A stretch of DNA of 64,000 nt, from NCBI GenBank assembly GCA_019188255.1, contig JAETXT010000006.1, forward strand, positions 3,100,001-3,164,000. Reading direction: 5' to 3'. Shown piece by piece: positions 45,934 to 56,446 of the stretch. Position 1 is the stretch's first letter. Each line of letters starts with the position of its first letter. The notes under the pieces are model-generated. The model had not been told where the DNA came from and ran no database searches. It saw only the letters and a list, made by a program, of their open reading frames with translations. The translations under genes and the position numbers were made by a program. The stretch is from Verticillium longisporum. Taxonomy: Eukaryota; Ascomycota; Sordariomycetes; Glomerellales; Plectosphaerellaceae.

Positions 45934-47600
45934 ATGGCCGCCTCCGACGTTCAGAACCCTGCCGTGCAGGCCGAATCCAAGTCTCAGAAGAAGAAGAAGG
46001 CCAAGGCTGCCGCCGCCGCTATTGAGCGTACCGAGTCGCCCGCGCCCACTGCCTCGCCTGCCGGCGAGAGGGCTACCGATGCTGGCGATGATGCCTCGGA
46101 GAGCCCCTACATCCGTGAGCTCCAGAAGTAAGTTACATTAATGTATCCTGTTCCCGAGGTGCCGGAACAATGCTGACGAGAATCTTTGCATTGCAGGAAC
46201 ATTCGCAACATTAACAAGAAGATCGTGAGTTTCTACCTACCTTAAGCACTGAGCCACCGTGCTGATTCGTACCCCCACAGTCCAACATGGCCAAAACCGA
46301 GGCCGTCATTACCGAGAACCCCGGCAAGTCGCTCGAACAGCTCCTTGCCGCCAAGCTTATCAACGCCGACCAGAAGGCTCAGATCAGCAAGAAGCCCGCC
46401 CTTCTCGCCCAGCTCACCCAGAACGAGGAACAGATTGCTCAGTTCAAGAAGCTTGACTCAGAATACCGCGCCAAGGCCCAACAGGACAAGGCCGTCCATG
46501 AGAAGGAGAAGGCCGAGCTGAAGACCTACTACACTGAACAGATCGAGAAGGAGGTTGCCGCTGCTGTGGAGGCGGCCAAGAATTCGTTCAAGCGTGACTT
46601 GGCCACTGCCGTCTCCGAACCCCTGATGGAGGTCTCTGGTTTCCTCCGCCTAGCAGCCGCCCGTAGTGGGGACCCAGCCGGCCAGAGCGAGGAGGCTGGA
46701 CGTGCCAGTGAGGGCGATCTTGGCAACATGTACGTCGGCGACGGCGACGCCGCCGGCAGCATGATCGTCCTTGTTCGTGGCAGCATCGAGCGCACCTTTG
46801 ACGTTGATGGCACCTTCCTGGATGTGACTTGTTAGTGTTCCCCTCACAAGCCAACCGTGTGACATGACCGTTAACACTGCTTTCCAGTCGCCGATCTCCG
46901 CACCTGGGCTCGTGCGTACATGAAGGAGGCCCCTCAGGTTCGACGGGCTCCCGAGACCGAGCAACTCGAGACTGAGGGTGACGCCCAACCTGCCGCTGCA
47001 CCTGCTCCCGGCACTGACCTGACGGTCGCCAATGCCAGTCTTACGGAGATCACTGCTGGTGATGACGCTGCGCTTGTCAACGGTTCCGCCTCCGAGAACG
47101 CCCAAACTCCAGTTGCCAGCAACGCCGATGCCAGCAACGATGCCGCCAATGCTGCTGGCGACAAGTGGGACACTGGTAACGACCTTGGCGCTTCCGCCAT
47201 CTCCCAGGAGTGGGTCAACATCCCTCGCGACCCTGCCGAGACCGAGACTGGCCTGGAGGCTACTCCTGCCAACGCCAGCAACACCCAGTCTTGGGCTGAT
47301 GACCAGCCCGAGCAGCCCGTTCAGGTAAGGGAACATCTCGACTGGTAGCAAAACATTGAACTAACATGTTGATAGCCCGCCGTTTCCGCTGACCCTAACG
47401 ATGGCTTCCGCCAGGTGCCCGGCCGTAACCGTGGCAATGGCAACCGTGAAGGTGGTTCTGGATTCCGTGGCGGACGTGGTCGTGGTGATTTCCGTGGTGG
47501 CCGTGGTGGATTCCGTGGTGAGGGCCGTGGTCGCGGCCGCGGACAGCGCGGCGGATCCTCGTCGACGCGCGGCGGCGCCCGCCGTAACGAAGAGTCGTAG
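45934..47600 (+). CDS. YAG7-family protein with RGG-box tail
   Basis: Fungal protein of the YAG7 (dimerisation-domain) family, 477 residues, probably ribosome- or RNA-associated (inference from the tail). Five exons: 45934-46127, 46197-46224, 46281-46830, 46888-47324 and 47376-47600, with introns of 69, 56, 57 and 51 bp. The N terminus is Lys/Ala-rich (SKSQKKKKAKAAAAAIERTE). SPYIRELQKNIRNINKKI leads into the conserved central domain (NPGKSLEQLLAAKLINADQK), then a coiled coil. The last exon encodes an RGG/FRGG box (FRGGRGRGDFRGGRGGFRG), a nucleic-acid-binding and arginine-methylation motif. All exon phases agree and no frame errors are seen. Confidence 0.85.
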
Positions 47601-49314
47601 AGACACTCGGTTCTTCGCGACTGTCCGACGTCTCGAGCTGTGGACAGATTCGCATCTCCCAGCTCCGCACCCGTAGCTCGACGACGCCTCTACACGGCCT
47701 TTTGGAGGCGCCAGGCGAAACGAGGTCGACTGCAGTCTCGGGACTAACGACGTCACATACATTCCCTATCACTCCCTCTTCTCCTCAGCTTTTGTACCCC
47801 ACCATTCCACACTCTTCTTTCGGTGGGAGTGGCGGGTTGCAAAGCGGGTTTCCCTAATAGTCGGTTGCGGAAATGGAACAAAAAAAGAGCGTCCTGTGGC
47901 CGATTGGTTGGTCCGGTTTCTGGACTGCGGTCTCACGGAAGGGGCGGGACGGGACGGCATGGCGCCGGCGTATGGCCTGGCTTTTGTTTTTCCGGGCCTC
48001 ATTGGCAATTTTTTGTTGTACAGTACCTAAAAGCATAACGCGACATTGACAGCCGAAATGATTAGACGATACCCTGTCCAACCAGCCATATCGTGGGGGT
48101 AGGAGTGTGTGTGTGTGTAATGGGTTCGGGCTGTGGTTGGGCCATGCAAGCTGATTTCCGTGATGACTGAGATGATGAAGCACGTAAGCCGCCGCACCAA
48201 GGAGGGGGGGCCAGCCAGCCTTCCTGATTCGGCAATCCGCGAGGGTTCATTCTTGTTTTCCCTTTCTCTGTCTCTCCAACCTTTGCTCGTCCAATACAAT
48301 GCTTCGCTCGTGTTGCTTCAAGGGGACGCCAAGGAATATCCAATCCGCACACGATCTGGTGAGGGTGAGCAGGCGGCCACCACATCATGTCACGCGCCGA
48401 CTGGGAATCCACCAACCAGGCGAGGGGCTCTCCGACCTAACCTAGACGTGCAGCGCCGTCCGGTGGACGTGCTCCTCGTGGCTCGAGCAGATGTGGTGCT
48501 GGCTATACGGCTCGAGACACCGGACGCAGAGCCTCCGGGCGAGATTCGCAAAGTAGCGGCGCGAAGACGGGTTGCAGGGCATCGTGCGCGCGCTTGTATA
48601 ACTCTTTTCTTTTTTGGTCCTTGCCTTTCCGGGACGGCGATGGGGTCGTCTGCTCTGCGGCTCTGGGACTTGGGTCGCGCGCGGGTTCAAGCGTAGGGGT
48701 GCAGCGGGAGCGAGACCGGGAGGATCAGACCAGGAAGGGTGAACGGGTCGGAGGCGAAGAGAGGGGGGAGCTTTTGTGCTGTGTCACGGAGGCTTGTGCT
48801 GTGGATTTCTGGAGGACAGGATCAAGGGCAAGAAGGAAGGGGGGGTGCTTTATGAAGGGGGATGCATGGGCGGGCTGGTGTGCGAGGTTTGGACCGTCTG
48901 TTAGGGATACCGACATTTCGACATTCTCGAGGCGGTTTACGCGGACGTTTCGCTCGACGCTGGGCGCTGTTTTGTTAGACTCACCGCTGCTAGGGGGGCG
49001 GAATGCGTGATGGGGGTGGGTTGGGGTGTATGCATGTCAGCAGAGGCGGTCTCACGGCCGCATCACCTCTGCTGGCGAGGGAGGAGGGGGTGCTGACTGG
49101 CTGTGGATGCGGGATGGGTGTGTTACGAGCAGAGGTCATGACTGTGGGTGTTGAGTAAGAACTCAAGATCATGTCCAACGGGGAGGGTGCGGGTGCTACA
49201 CAAGGCTGGCCTCTTGCACGGCGCGGCGCGATCGTTGCGATTTGCGATTTCCACTACCTATGACAGTCTGGTACAGATCACGGCTAACCACTTGCTCCCA
49301 TATCCCATCGCAAA
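47601..49314. other. 1.7-kb intergenic region
   Basis: Mostly no recognisable feature. A TG run lies at 48106-48118. One short minus-strand Cys/His-rich frame (listed separately) is the only coding candidate. Confidence 0.5.
48442..48582 (-). CDS. Candidate 46-residue Cys/His-rich microprotein
   Basis: Minus-strand frame starting MPCNPSSRRYFANLARRL and continuing CVRCLEPYSQHHICSSHEEH, with a CxxC pair followed by HHxC and further His residues that could bind zinc. Codons are mostly G/C-ending, like neighbouring real genes. The frame is open upstream to 48690. No homology is known to me, and it could be chance in GC-rich DNA. Confidence 0.3.
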   Translation of the reverse strand: MPCNPSSRRYFANLARRLCVRCLEPYSQHHICSSHEEHVHRTALHV

Positions 49315-50139
49315 TCATGGCCTGAGAAGGTCTCCATCGGGCACTTCATCTGACAGGGCGCCGGAGGGGTGACGTCTCGCGCCGGGGCTGCGGCCTTTTA
49401 CGAGCACAGCTTTATTCCAGCAAAGAGCCTCATCCCAAGCCTGGTCATGTTCGACAGCGAGCCAGTCTTCCTTGTCGAGGTGGTGGCGATCGACGGTTCC
49501 AAGAAGAACGTCAAAAATGTCGGACCAGCCCTCGGGCTGCTGAAAACTGGGGCCGAACCATTCGGCCTGCGGGCGGCAGTGAAAGGCGATGGGGCCGCCA
49601 CAGCGGATACAGAAGCTGCGAGAGGCAGCCTCTTTGTCGCAGATGAAGGCGTGGAAAAAGCCGAGAGTAGTGCCCTCGGCCCCGGGAACATCAGGGCGGA
49701 GAACATCGAGGGCAGGCACATAGGCCGGCCGGTCTGCGTCCGACGTGGTGACTTCATCCTCGGTCATGGGCCGCTCAACAAGGCGGCCTGTATGCGATCG
49801 CGGCAGGTCGGAACCTTTGCCCACCTGGAGAGCGGACACAGTCATTTGTGGTGCAGGTGTTTGGATAGCCTCAAAGGAGGAGTTCCCACAGGCGACGCGG
49901 CAATCATTGCAGTGACATGCGAGGACGAAAGGGAGCCGAGGGGTACGGGGATTGGCGAGATCCGGGGAGGGACCGAGGGTGAAGGCCGGGGGACGGTCGG
50001 CATATTGTGGAACGGCGATTCGATAGCTGGGTCTGTGAGCGACTCATTCAATTGACGCTTTAGATTGTGAGGGGAGGTACCGAACAGCGCCGCAGTTGCA
50101 GCCACCCGTAATCGTGTGCGCGTGCTTTGGAAAAGGCAT
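49315..50139 (-). CDS. GFA-domain zinc protein (CENP-V/GFA family)
   Basis: Member of the glutathione-dependent formaldehyde-activating (GFA) family; the fungal paralogues have no firmly assigned substrate. Two exons: 50139-50081 and 50032-49315, with a 48-bp intron (50080-50033); 258 residues. Exon 1 gives ITGGCNCGAVR with the first zinc cysteines, exon 2 gives YRIAVPQYADRP, then LACHCNDCRVACG and SFCIRCGGPIAFHC, so the cysteines for both zinc sites are present. A segment of about 60 residues between the second and third Cys groups is longer than in minimal GFA domains. The frame is intact and the phase-2 splice restores the Arg codon. Confidence 0.85.
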
Positions 50140-50704
50140 ATTGTTCAGCTTTGGATCGGGATGAATGACGGATCGTCAAACGGCGCGGAGGTGAAGAGAA
50201 GATGAGGCATGCTGCCTGGCCGACAGCCAGACACATATAGTGCCCATTGTCTGAAGGAGAACAGTACGTGATGGGCCAAGCTGGCTTGGCAAACGTTCAG
50301 CTGCTACTGTGCCAAGCCGATACTGAGCCGGTGTTGTACTCGACTCACGAAAGTACACCAGAAGATCGGGGTTTTCGTAGCTCTGTGTGAACTGTGAACA
50401 TTGGTGCTACCCCAGGCTGAGGGCGCCTCGCCTAGGCAGCCGTGCCGATCATAGGGTTTGGGGTTTGAGCTGAAAGATGGCGTTCTTTAGAAACGCTCGA
50501 ACCGGGTCGTAGCAGCAATGTAAGCTGGATATGCGAAGACATGGTCCAGGCCTCAATTGAGCTGATCTTGGTCATAGAAGTCGTAATATGAACTGCGCGA
50601 CCGAACTAGCATTCGTGTAAGAGTCCATCGACAACGCAATTCGCTGAAGAGGGAATCGTGGGGCGAAGGCAGGGTGGATTGACTAGGACCTCATCAGATC
50701 ACAC
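50140..50704. other. Intergenic spacer
   Basis: Between two co-oriented minus-strand genes; no further gene seen. Confidence 0.5.
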
Positions 50705-51139
50705 TTAGGCGAACGCCTGGAAAGGCGTCCCCAAAACCCGGCCGGCATCGTCAATCTTGACGCCTTCCCGCCTCAGCAGCATCCTCTTCTCGTCAAGCGT
50801 GATGCCCTCGCCGTCGCGCGGCCACTTCCCCTTGAAGCCGCCGAGCTTGCCGCCCGTCGCCACGACGCGGTGGCACGGGACCTGGGGCGCGAAGGGGTAG
50901 CGGCGCAGCGCGTAGCTGACGGCGCGGGGCGGCGAGCCGAGATGGGTGGCGTGGGTGGCGTAGGGGGGGGCCTGGCCCTTGGGCACCTGGCACAGGGCTG
51001 TCCAGACGCGCTGCGCGTGCGTGGAGGGTGTCGAGGCGGCGATGCGGGCGAGCTGGGGGCCCATGTCTTTGGTGTCGTAGGTTGTCATTTTGGACTTGGG
51101 AGCCGCAGCGGGCTTGGGAGACGTCGAGGTGGAAGACAT
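50705..51139 (-). CDS. MGMT-type DNA alkyltransferase, C-terminal domain only
   Basis: Single-exon protein of 144 residues with the DNA-binding/catalytic domain of O6-alkylguanine-DNA alkyltransferases. The segment ARIAASTPSTHAQRVWTALC leads to the winged helix (VPKGQAPPYATHATHLG). GSPPRAVSYALRRYPFAPQV precedes the active-site motif PCHRVV, in which the Cys is the methyl acceptor, followed by GGKLGGFKG. The acceptor Cys is present, unlike alkyltransferase-like (ATL) proteins, which have Trp or another residue there. The N-terminal ribonuclease-H-like domain of classical MGMT is absent. It could repair O6-methylguanine as a one-step suicide reaction, but activity of this short form is inference. 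Frame intact. Confidence 0.85.
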   Translation of the reverse strand: MSSTSTSPKPAAAPKSKMTTYDTKDMGPQLARIAASTPSTHAQRVWTALCQVPKGQAPPYATHATHLGSPPRAVSYALRRYPFAPQVPCHRVVATGGKLGGFKGKWPRDGEGITLDEKRMLLRREGVKIDDAGRVLGTPFQAFA

Positions 51140-51581
51140 GCTTGGAAGGCTTGGGGGATGGATTGGCCGGGGTAAGATGGCAATGCAAGAACGAGAGACG
51201 TGTATTTTATTTTATTTTTTGCCAAGACTTCAAGTTGATATGAATGAAAATTTATTGACGAGAAAAGAATGAGAAGAGGGGGCTCGGCTTTTGGTGTCGA
51301 ATTACGTTGCTGGCGGCATTGTCAATGAAAGGGCGCGCGTCGTGATGGTGGCCCCTGACGCGAAATGACTGCCCCGCTCAAGGCATTGTGTCGCGAAGTC
51401 ATGTGATCTTCGCCGTGCCAGCATTACGACATGAATTGAGCGAGCCGCCCAGCAAAGCACAGCACACAGAGCATGCCAGGAGTTGCCAGCAGAAGAATGG
51501 TATCAATGCGATCCTGGAGAGGACAACTCGAAGATCGCCCACTACACAGTTTTTTCTATAACGCCAAGATGCCCATGATGC
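51140..51581. other. Spacer between MGMT-type and HUB1-like genes
   Basis: Presumed promoter of the MGMT-type gene and 3' UTR of the HUB1-like gene; nothing else seen. Confidence 0.5.
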
Positions 51582-52217
51582 TTAATCACCCGTGTCCACC
51601 TCCAAGTCTAGCTGCACCCCGTTGCTCACTCCGTAGTCCTCCAAGGTCAACCGGTCCTTGAACGGCCTCTCGCCTTGCCTCTTCAGCAATATCTCGTGCG
51701 GCTTCCTGCCGACCCGCGCCGCCACCATAATCTTGAACATCTTCACAGGGTCCGAGGCCAGGCAGGGAATCGCGACCTTGGTGCCGAGTCGGTCGTTGAC
51801 GTGGACAATGATGTACTCCTCGCCGCCAGAGGGCGCCGGAGCCACCTTGTCCCTGGGTGCCTTGTCCTTCTTCTTCCTCTTGTCTCTGTCTTCTCCCGCC
51901 GCGGGGGACCTTGTTCGGTTGCCGCTGCCGCTGCCGCTGCCGCTGCTGTTGTCTGCGGCAGCTGGTCGGCGCGGGGGTCTGTCGTCGTTGCCGTCGCGGT
52001 CACGGTCGCGACGAGGCGAGCGCGAGCGCGAACGGTTGCGGTAGCCGCGGTTGAGGGTGCGGCGGTCGTCTGGGCGGTCGTCGGTGCGCGAGGACTTGTC
52101 CTTCCAGCGGAAGCCTCCGCCGCCGCCTTGTTTGCGTTCGCGGGGACGGTCTCGCTCACGGGAACGGTCGCGATCGCGGCGCGGCGAGCGCGATCTTGAC
52201 CTTGCTCGGTCGGCCAT
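51582..52217 (-). CDS. RS-domain protein with Hub1/UBL5-like ubiquitin fold
   Basis: Single-exon 211-residue protein. The first 130 residues are an Arg/Ser/Asp-rich domain (ARSRSRSPRRDRDRSRERDR and a second similar block), typical of splicing factors. The C-terminal 75 residues form a ubiquitin-like domain whose NDRLGTKVAIPCLASD, KIMVAARVGRKPHEILLKRQ and RLTLEDYGVSNGVQLDLEV follow the order of Hub1/UBL5. It ends DTGD instead of the YY dipeptide of Hub1, so conjugation is unlikely, as for Hub1 itself. Hub1 binds spliceosomal proteins non-covalently. A role in pre-mRNA splicing is inferred from both halves. Confidence 0.78.
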   Translation of the reverse strand: MADRARSRSRSPRRDRDRSRERDRPRERKQGGGGGFRWKDKSSRTDDRPDDRRTLNRGYRNRSRSRSPRRDRDRDGNDDRPPRRPAAADNSSGSGSGSGNRTRSPAAGEDRDKRKKKDKAPRDKVAPAPSGGEEYIIVHVNDRLGTKVAIPCLASDPVKMFKIMVAARVGRKPHEILLKRQGERPFKDRLTLEDYGVSNGVQLDLEVDTGD

Positions 52218-52716
52218 TGTGGCGGGTGTGGACGTCAGAGCTGGCGGGTGTGTCGACGTCAGAGATGGTGGGGGTGTGTTGGGGTGTTGATTGATGGCAT
52301 GGCCAAAGGCATGCTGGTTGAGAGGACTTGACGGTTTCGGATTATCTAATCATGATGTGGAAGCCTTTATCTTAGGTTCCTACTTACCCACAAGTACCAG
52401 CTCTGGTACCTACGGTAGGTACATAGTACTAACTTAGGCACCTACGCCTGCCGTTCTAGCCGGCTGCTCTCTGGGGTATCCCCGCCATCACTGTCGTGTA
52501 CCATGTTGCACTCGGTGGGGTATTTCGTCTCGCGACCGGCAATCTCGGACGATGTTGCCTTTCTACTGATATACACGACTCCAAGTTTATTTGCTGCCAT
52601 TGTCCGGCAGCCTGCCATCGCGGCCCACCTCCATCCCATTACCCCAGGCACCCGCGGACCCGTTCTTCGTGCAGACGACCCCCTTCGCTTACAGTACTTC
52701 GCTTACAGTACTTCGC
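52218..52716. other. Spacer with palindromes
   Basis: No gene. Two adjacent perfect hairpins occur: GTACCAG/CTGGTAC around CT (52394-52409) and TACCTAC/GTAGGTA around G (52407-52421), overlapping each other, within a cluster of TACCT-type motifs. Confidence 0.6.
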
Positions 52717-52720
52717 TTAC
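52683..52720. repeat. 14-bp tandem repeat over the PTH11-like stop codon
   Basis: Unit CTTCGCTTACAGTA occurs twice in full (52683-52696, 52697-52710) and once in part (52711-52720). On the coding strand of the adjacent gene the partial copy includes the stop codon. Confidence 0.85.
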
Positions 52721-53978
52721 GGACGCAGGATACTCTTCTGGCTCGAAGTGGATGCATTGTCCGTCTCATCAGCGAGGTTGGCGTAGCCCCGCGCCTTCCT
52801 GTCCGTCTCCCTGTACTCGGTCACAATCGTCTCCCTCGTCTGCAGGATGCCCTCAATGTGGCCCATGGAGCGTCCCACGGGGCTCGACTCAAAGCCATGC
52901 ACGTTGTCCGCCTCAATCTTGGTCTTGCGCGCCATCGACCCCATGGTCGCCATGCCAAACGTGTCGCCCGTCTCCTCGCCATTGGACGTCGCATGGGCCC
53001 GCCTGCCGTTGTTCCAGAGACCGTACATGGTGGGCGCGTTGACGACAAAGGCCGTGACGAGCAGCTCGACGCTCGCCCACGTCGACCGGTCGAGCTGGCT
53101 GTCCTTGTGGAGCGTCGTGATGGGCAGGCGCACGATGGTGATGGCGATGATGAAGAGGCCGAGCAGGAACAGCACGTACAGCTGCGCCTTGAGCCGCCAC
53201 GCCGCCTGCATGGCCACGACGAGCGGCAGCGGCAGCAGGATCAGCATCAGGTCCGTGACGATGTTGAGGATCCCAACCGTCATGAGCTGCGCCTCGGCTT
53301 CGACGCAAGAGCCTGCGCGCGTCAGTCTGAAAGTCGAACCGCTGGGAAAGCCGCATTGCCTGCCAGTGGGGGGCAAAAAAAAAAAAAAAAAAAAAAGGAA
53401 AGAAATCCATACCTGGATGAGGGACGACCTGCCAATAGAGATGGATGGGTTTGCATTCGATGAACGTGCTGACTTGGCAGGCTATCCACGTGACGAGGAA
53501 AACGGCAAGGAAACTATAAACCTTGATGTGCTCGTGCGGAAGCTTGACCAGCAAGCGACGATAGAGGTCCAGGAGCACCAGCTTTTGGAGCCACAGGCTT
53601 TTTCAAGAGAGAGGATACGTCAGCGTTGGCACAGCGGGAGGCAGGCCTCGAGGGAACTGACTAGGAACTGTAGACCACGCGCGCCGTCAGGGCAAGCTTG
53701 CTGCCAATCTCGCGTTGGTGAATCTCCTCGGGCGTCAACACATGGTTCTCGCGATAGGCGGCCGGCATGTTGTTGGTCTTCCACGTCAAGACCATGTGGA
53801 TGATACCCATCCTGGCCACGACGAAAAAGCAGGCGGCCATGGTCAGGTAGTCGCCGAGATTGAACGCCTGTTTGGCCACCTTGCGCCAGATCAGCCTGAC
53901 CACCATAATGGCGAGGGCTATCCAGCTGAACAGCCAGTGGATGATGATGAGGGTCGGATGGTCCATCGCGGCAAGCAT
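52717..53978 (-). CDS. PTH11-like seven-helix membrane protein (probable one-base frameshift)
   Basis: Integral membrane protein of the fungal rhodopsin/PTH11-like group, putative surface sensors. Exons: 53978-53669, 53597-53413 and 53312-52717. Seven hydrophobic helices can be read: IIIHWLFSWIALAIMVVRLI, YLTMAACFFVVARMGIIHM, a third around LWLQKLVLLDLY, VYSFLAVFLVTWIACQVSTF, ILNIVTDLMLILLPLPLVV, LYVLFLLGLFIIAITIVRLP and ASVELLVTAFVVNAPTMYGL. The cytosolic tail is polar. Splicing of exons 1 and 2 is out of phase by one base, which a single missing G at the donor near 53668 would explain. Intron 2 (53412-53313) contains a T22 tract on the coding strand. No cysteine-rich CFEM domain precedes helix 1. 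Corrected length is about 363 residues. Confidence 0.78.
53375..53396. repeat. A22/T22 homopolymer in an intron
   Basis: Twenty-two A residues on the plus strand; a long pyrimidine tract for the intron of the minus-strand PTH11-like gene. Its length is likely to be inaccurate in the assembly. Confidence 0.9.
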
Positions 53979-54737
53979 CCCTTGGAAGGGCCAATTGTCT
54001 GTCTGCCTGTCTGTCGATGTATGGAAAACTGACGCCGGATGCGGCCCAAAAGAAGAATAGGAAACCCAACAGCAGGGACAGGCTGGAGCGATGAACCCAG
54101 AACGCCGTGTCTATATACAGCAGACCTCAATGTCCCCAGCACGATCAACCTTATGTGTCTGGTTCCGCTGCCTACTGCAGGTCATTCGACCCCCTATCTC
54201 GCCTCCCCGCGTGCGATGGAAGGTTCCGACCGGTAAACCCCAGGCGACACGATCTTTCGAGGGCGACGTGAAACTACCCCAGGCCAGGCCAGGGGGGGGG
54301 GCGAGTGCCCATCCTGCGCGACTTGTCGGCATACAAGTTTTTCTACCACTGTTCGACGTGCTGATCGTTCCCTTCCAATTTGTTCGACGAAAATCTCCAT
54401 GACATACTGGCCGGGGCCTTGAGTCGTGAAGCGAGCTGTGGCGGCCACATGTCAAAGATGGTGATGGGTCCGAAAGCGCCGCGAACCCCTGCCCCGGATT
54501 GTCAGTCAAGTCATATAAAGTTTTTAATGTTCCTTAGCCCATCATGCGTACAAGTGCCGTTTGTTTTAGTGTCTCCGCTATCAGAGCGTGTGCCTGGCTA
54601 GGGTCCTGTTCACTCGCTTGCGCCGTTGGTACCTCGTTACCGAGACTCACTCCCGATCCCCCTTCTCCTTTGTTCGCTTTCGATCGCTTTCGAGGGCCAT
54701 CCCCACACCTCTCGTGTCTCGCTAGACCAAGACGGCC
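53979..54737. other. Divergent spacer
   Basis: About 760 bp between the PTH11-like gene and the hydrolase pseudogene; no gene recognised. Confidence 0.5.
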
Positions 54738-55839
54738 ATGCACTTCCCCCAGCTTGCCGCTATGACCGCCACCCTGTTCGGCCAGGCCCTGGCCCATCCC
54801 CAATCGCGGAACGATAATTTCGTCGCAGAGGTGCCGTCCACCCGGTCCTACTTCATGATCGCGGGAGGTTACGTTGACGATGGAGCCGGCGGTCACATTT
54901 TTTCGCCATCAGATGTACGTTGAGAAATTGGCCCCCGGCCACAAGTGCTAGCCGAGGCGCGCCTATCATCCTGATCCACGGCCAAGCACAGACTGGAAGT
55001 TGTGGGTGAGCTCTCTGATCTGATCTGATCGATCCCCAAGTCATGAGACGACGCGCGCGGAGGATACCATGCTGAAAAAAAAAACCCATGCTCGGAATTT
55101 TCTGAATAAACCCCGACGGCGGCCGGGGCTGGGCACCGCCGTTCATCCAGCAAGGCTACGAGGTCTACATCGTCGACCAGACCTTCCGGGGCCGCTCCGC
55201 CTGCATGTCGGGGAACGGCGCTGCCAAGGCGTCGACCTATACTCCGCCGAGACCATCTACCAGCGCTTTTACCGCCGCCGAGGACAACCATCTTCTGGCC
55301 CCAGGCCGTCCGCCACACCCAGTGGCCCGGGACCGGCAAGATGGGCGACTCGGTTTTGAACGCCTTGTACAGCTTCCAACCTCCAGTTCATCAACAACGC
55401 CACCTAACCATCAGGCAGCGGTCCAGGCAGCCGGCGCCGCGCTCCTCGGCAAGATCGGCAGGCCTGTCATCCTCGTCGGCCACAGCCCCAGGGCGGCCTC
55501 ATGCCCCCTTCTCATCACCGACGCGAGGCCCGAGCTCACCGAGGCCCTCGTCCTCGAGCCCATGGCCCCTCCCCCCTTTCGCGACGCCATCTTCAGCACC
55601 AGGGCCGCCAGCTCGCCAACCGCGCTGACAAACCGACCCTCGTCGTCACGGCCGAGGCTTCGTACCACATGCCCTACGATTACTGCACCGTCGACTTCCT
55701 CCGCCGGGCTGGCTGCTCTGGGACGAGGCACGTCGAGCTCGCCGACGAGGGCATCCGCGGCAACGGCTACAGGTTCTTCGTGGCGAAGAACAGTGATGTC
55801 ATCCAACGCTTGCCCGAGAAGTGGATCTCCGCGCAGTAA
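54738..55839 (+). pseudogene. Decayed secreted alpha/beta hydrolase
   Basis: Remains of a secreted alpha/beta-hydrolase (esterase-like) gene. The start MHFPQLAAMTATLFGQALAH is a signal peptide, followed by RSYFMIAGGYVDDGAGGHIF. Recognisable pieces then occur in changing frames: the oxyanion region LIHGQAQTG near 54970, FIQQGYEVYIVDQTFRGRS near 55145, the nucleophile elbow VILVGHS near 55468, and a C-terminal block DKPTLVVTAEASYHMPYDYC to the stop at 55839. The GHSQGG-type elbow appears as GHSPR followed by a frame change. At least six indels and several stops lie within 1.1 kb, far denser than elsewhere in the window, so decay is more likely than sequencing error alone. An intron may lie near 55005-55130. 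Confidence 0.75.
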
Positions 55840-56446
55840 TCGCGGGGTGCCTCCTCATGTCGTACCCGATGCAACCTTGGTGTAGCTAGCATTCCGTTCG
55901 GCATGAGTTCCTGAAACCACGCGGTTGATGGCATGATTCGGCTAACATGAGCAGCGAAAACCGATATAGAACAAACGACATAGAACAATAGACCAGCGGG
56001 ATCGCGCACTAAGGCCATTAAACTCATTTGTCGTCCCTTTTCGGGAACCTGCGCGCGTCCATGCTGATGTCGCAAGTCGCAGTTCTTGTTCGCTTCATGG
56101 TCGAATGATTGGTTGTCTACATGACTGGATGCACCCTGTGCATGCAATTTCTTAACCGCTGCCAAGATCTCTCAGAATTCAACATCTCTCCCAACGATGG
56201 TCAGATCATGTCGTTATTCGCCAACCGAGCCATGCCTCTGCAAGTGCTAGACGCGCGCTTAGAGGGAAACCCAAGCAACGTCAACGAAGGGTCCGGAGGT
56301 GCCAAACCCCTACCGAGCCTAAATAGTCGATCCGTGTCTGCTTGACGATTGATTCTGTGTTCCTTCGTTCATCTCTTTCGTTCATCTCTTGAAGACGAGG
56401 CGAATGAGCCATTCATCGCAACAACATCCTCTCCCATCGCAGTATC
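55840..56446. other. Intergenic upstream of PNP-NB-ARC gene
   Basis: No gene seen. Contains a short duplicated TCTTTCGTTCATC (near 56363-56388) just upstream of the next start codon. Confidence 0.5.

Noticed and set aside
49369..50055. 228-codon plus-strand frame
   Set aside because: Antisense of the GFA-domain gene, whose zinc cysteines and splice phase are convincing.
53375..53396. A22 tract as a retroposon poly(A) tail
   Set aside because: It sits within an intron of the PTH11-like gene with normal splice ends, and no retroposed sequence or target duplication is visible beside it.
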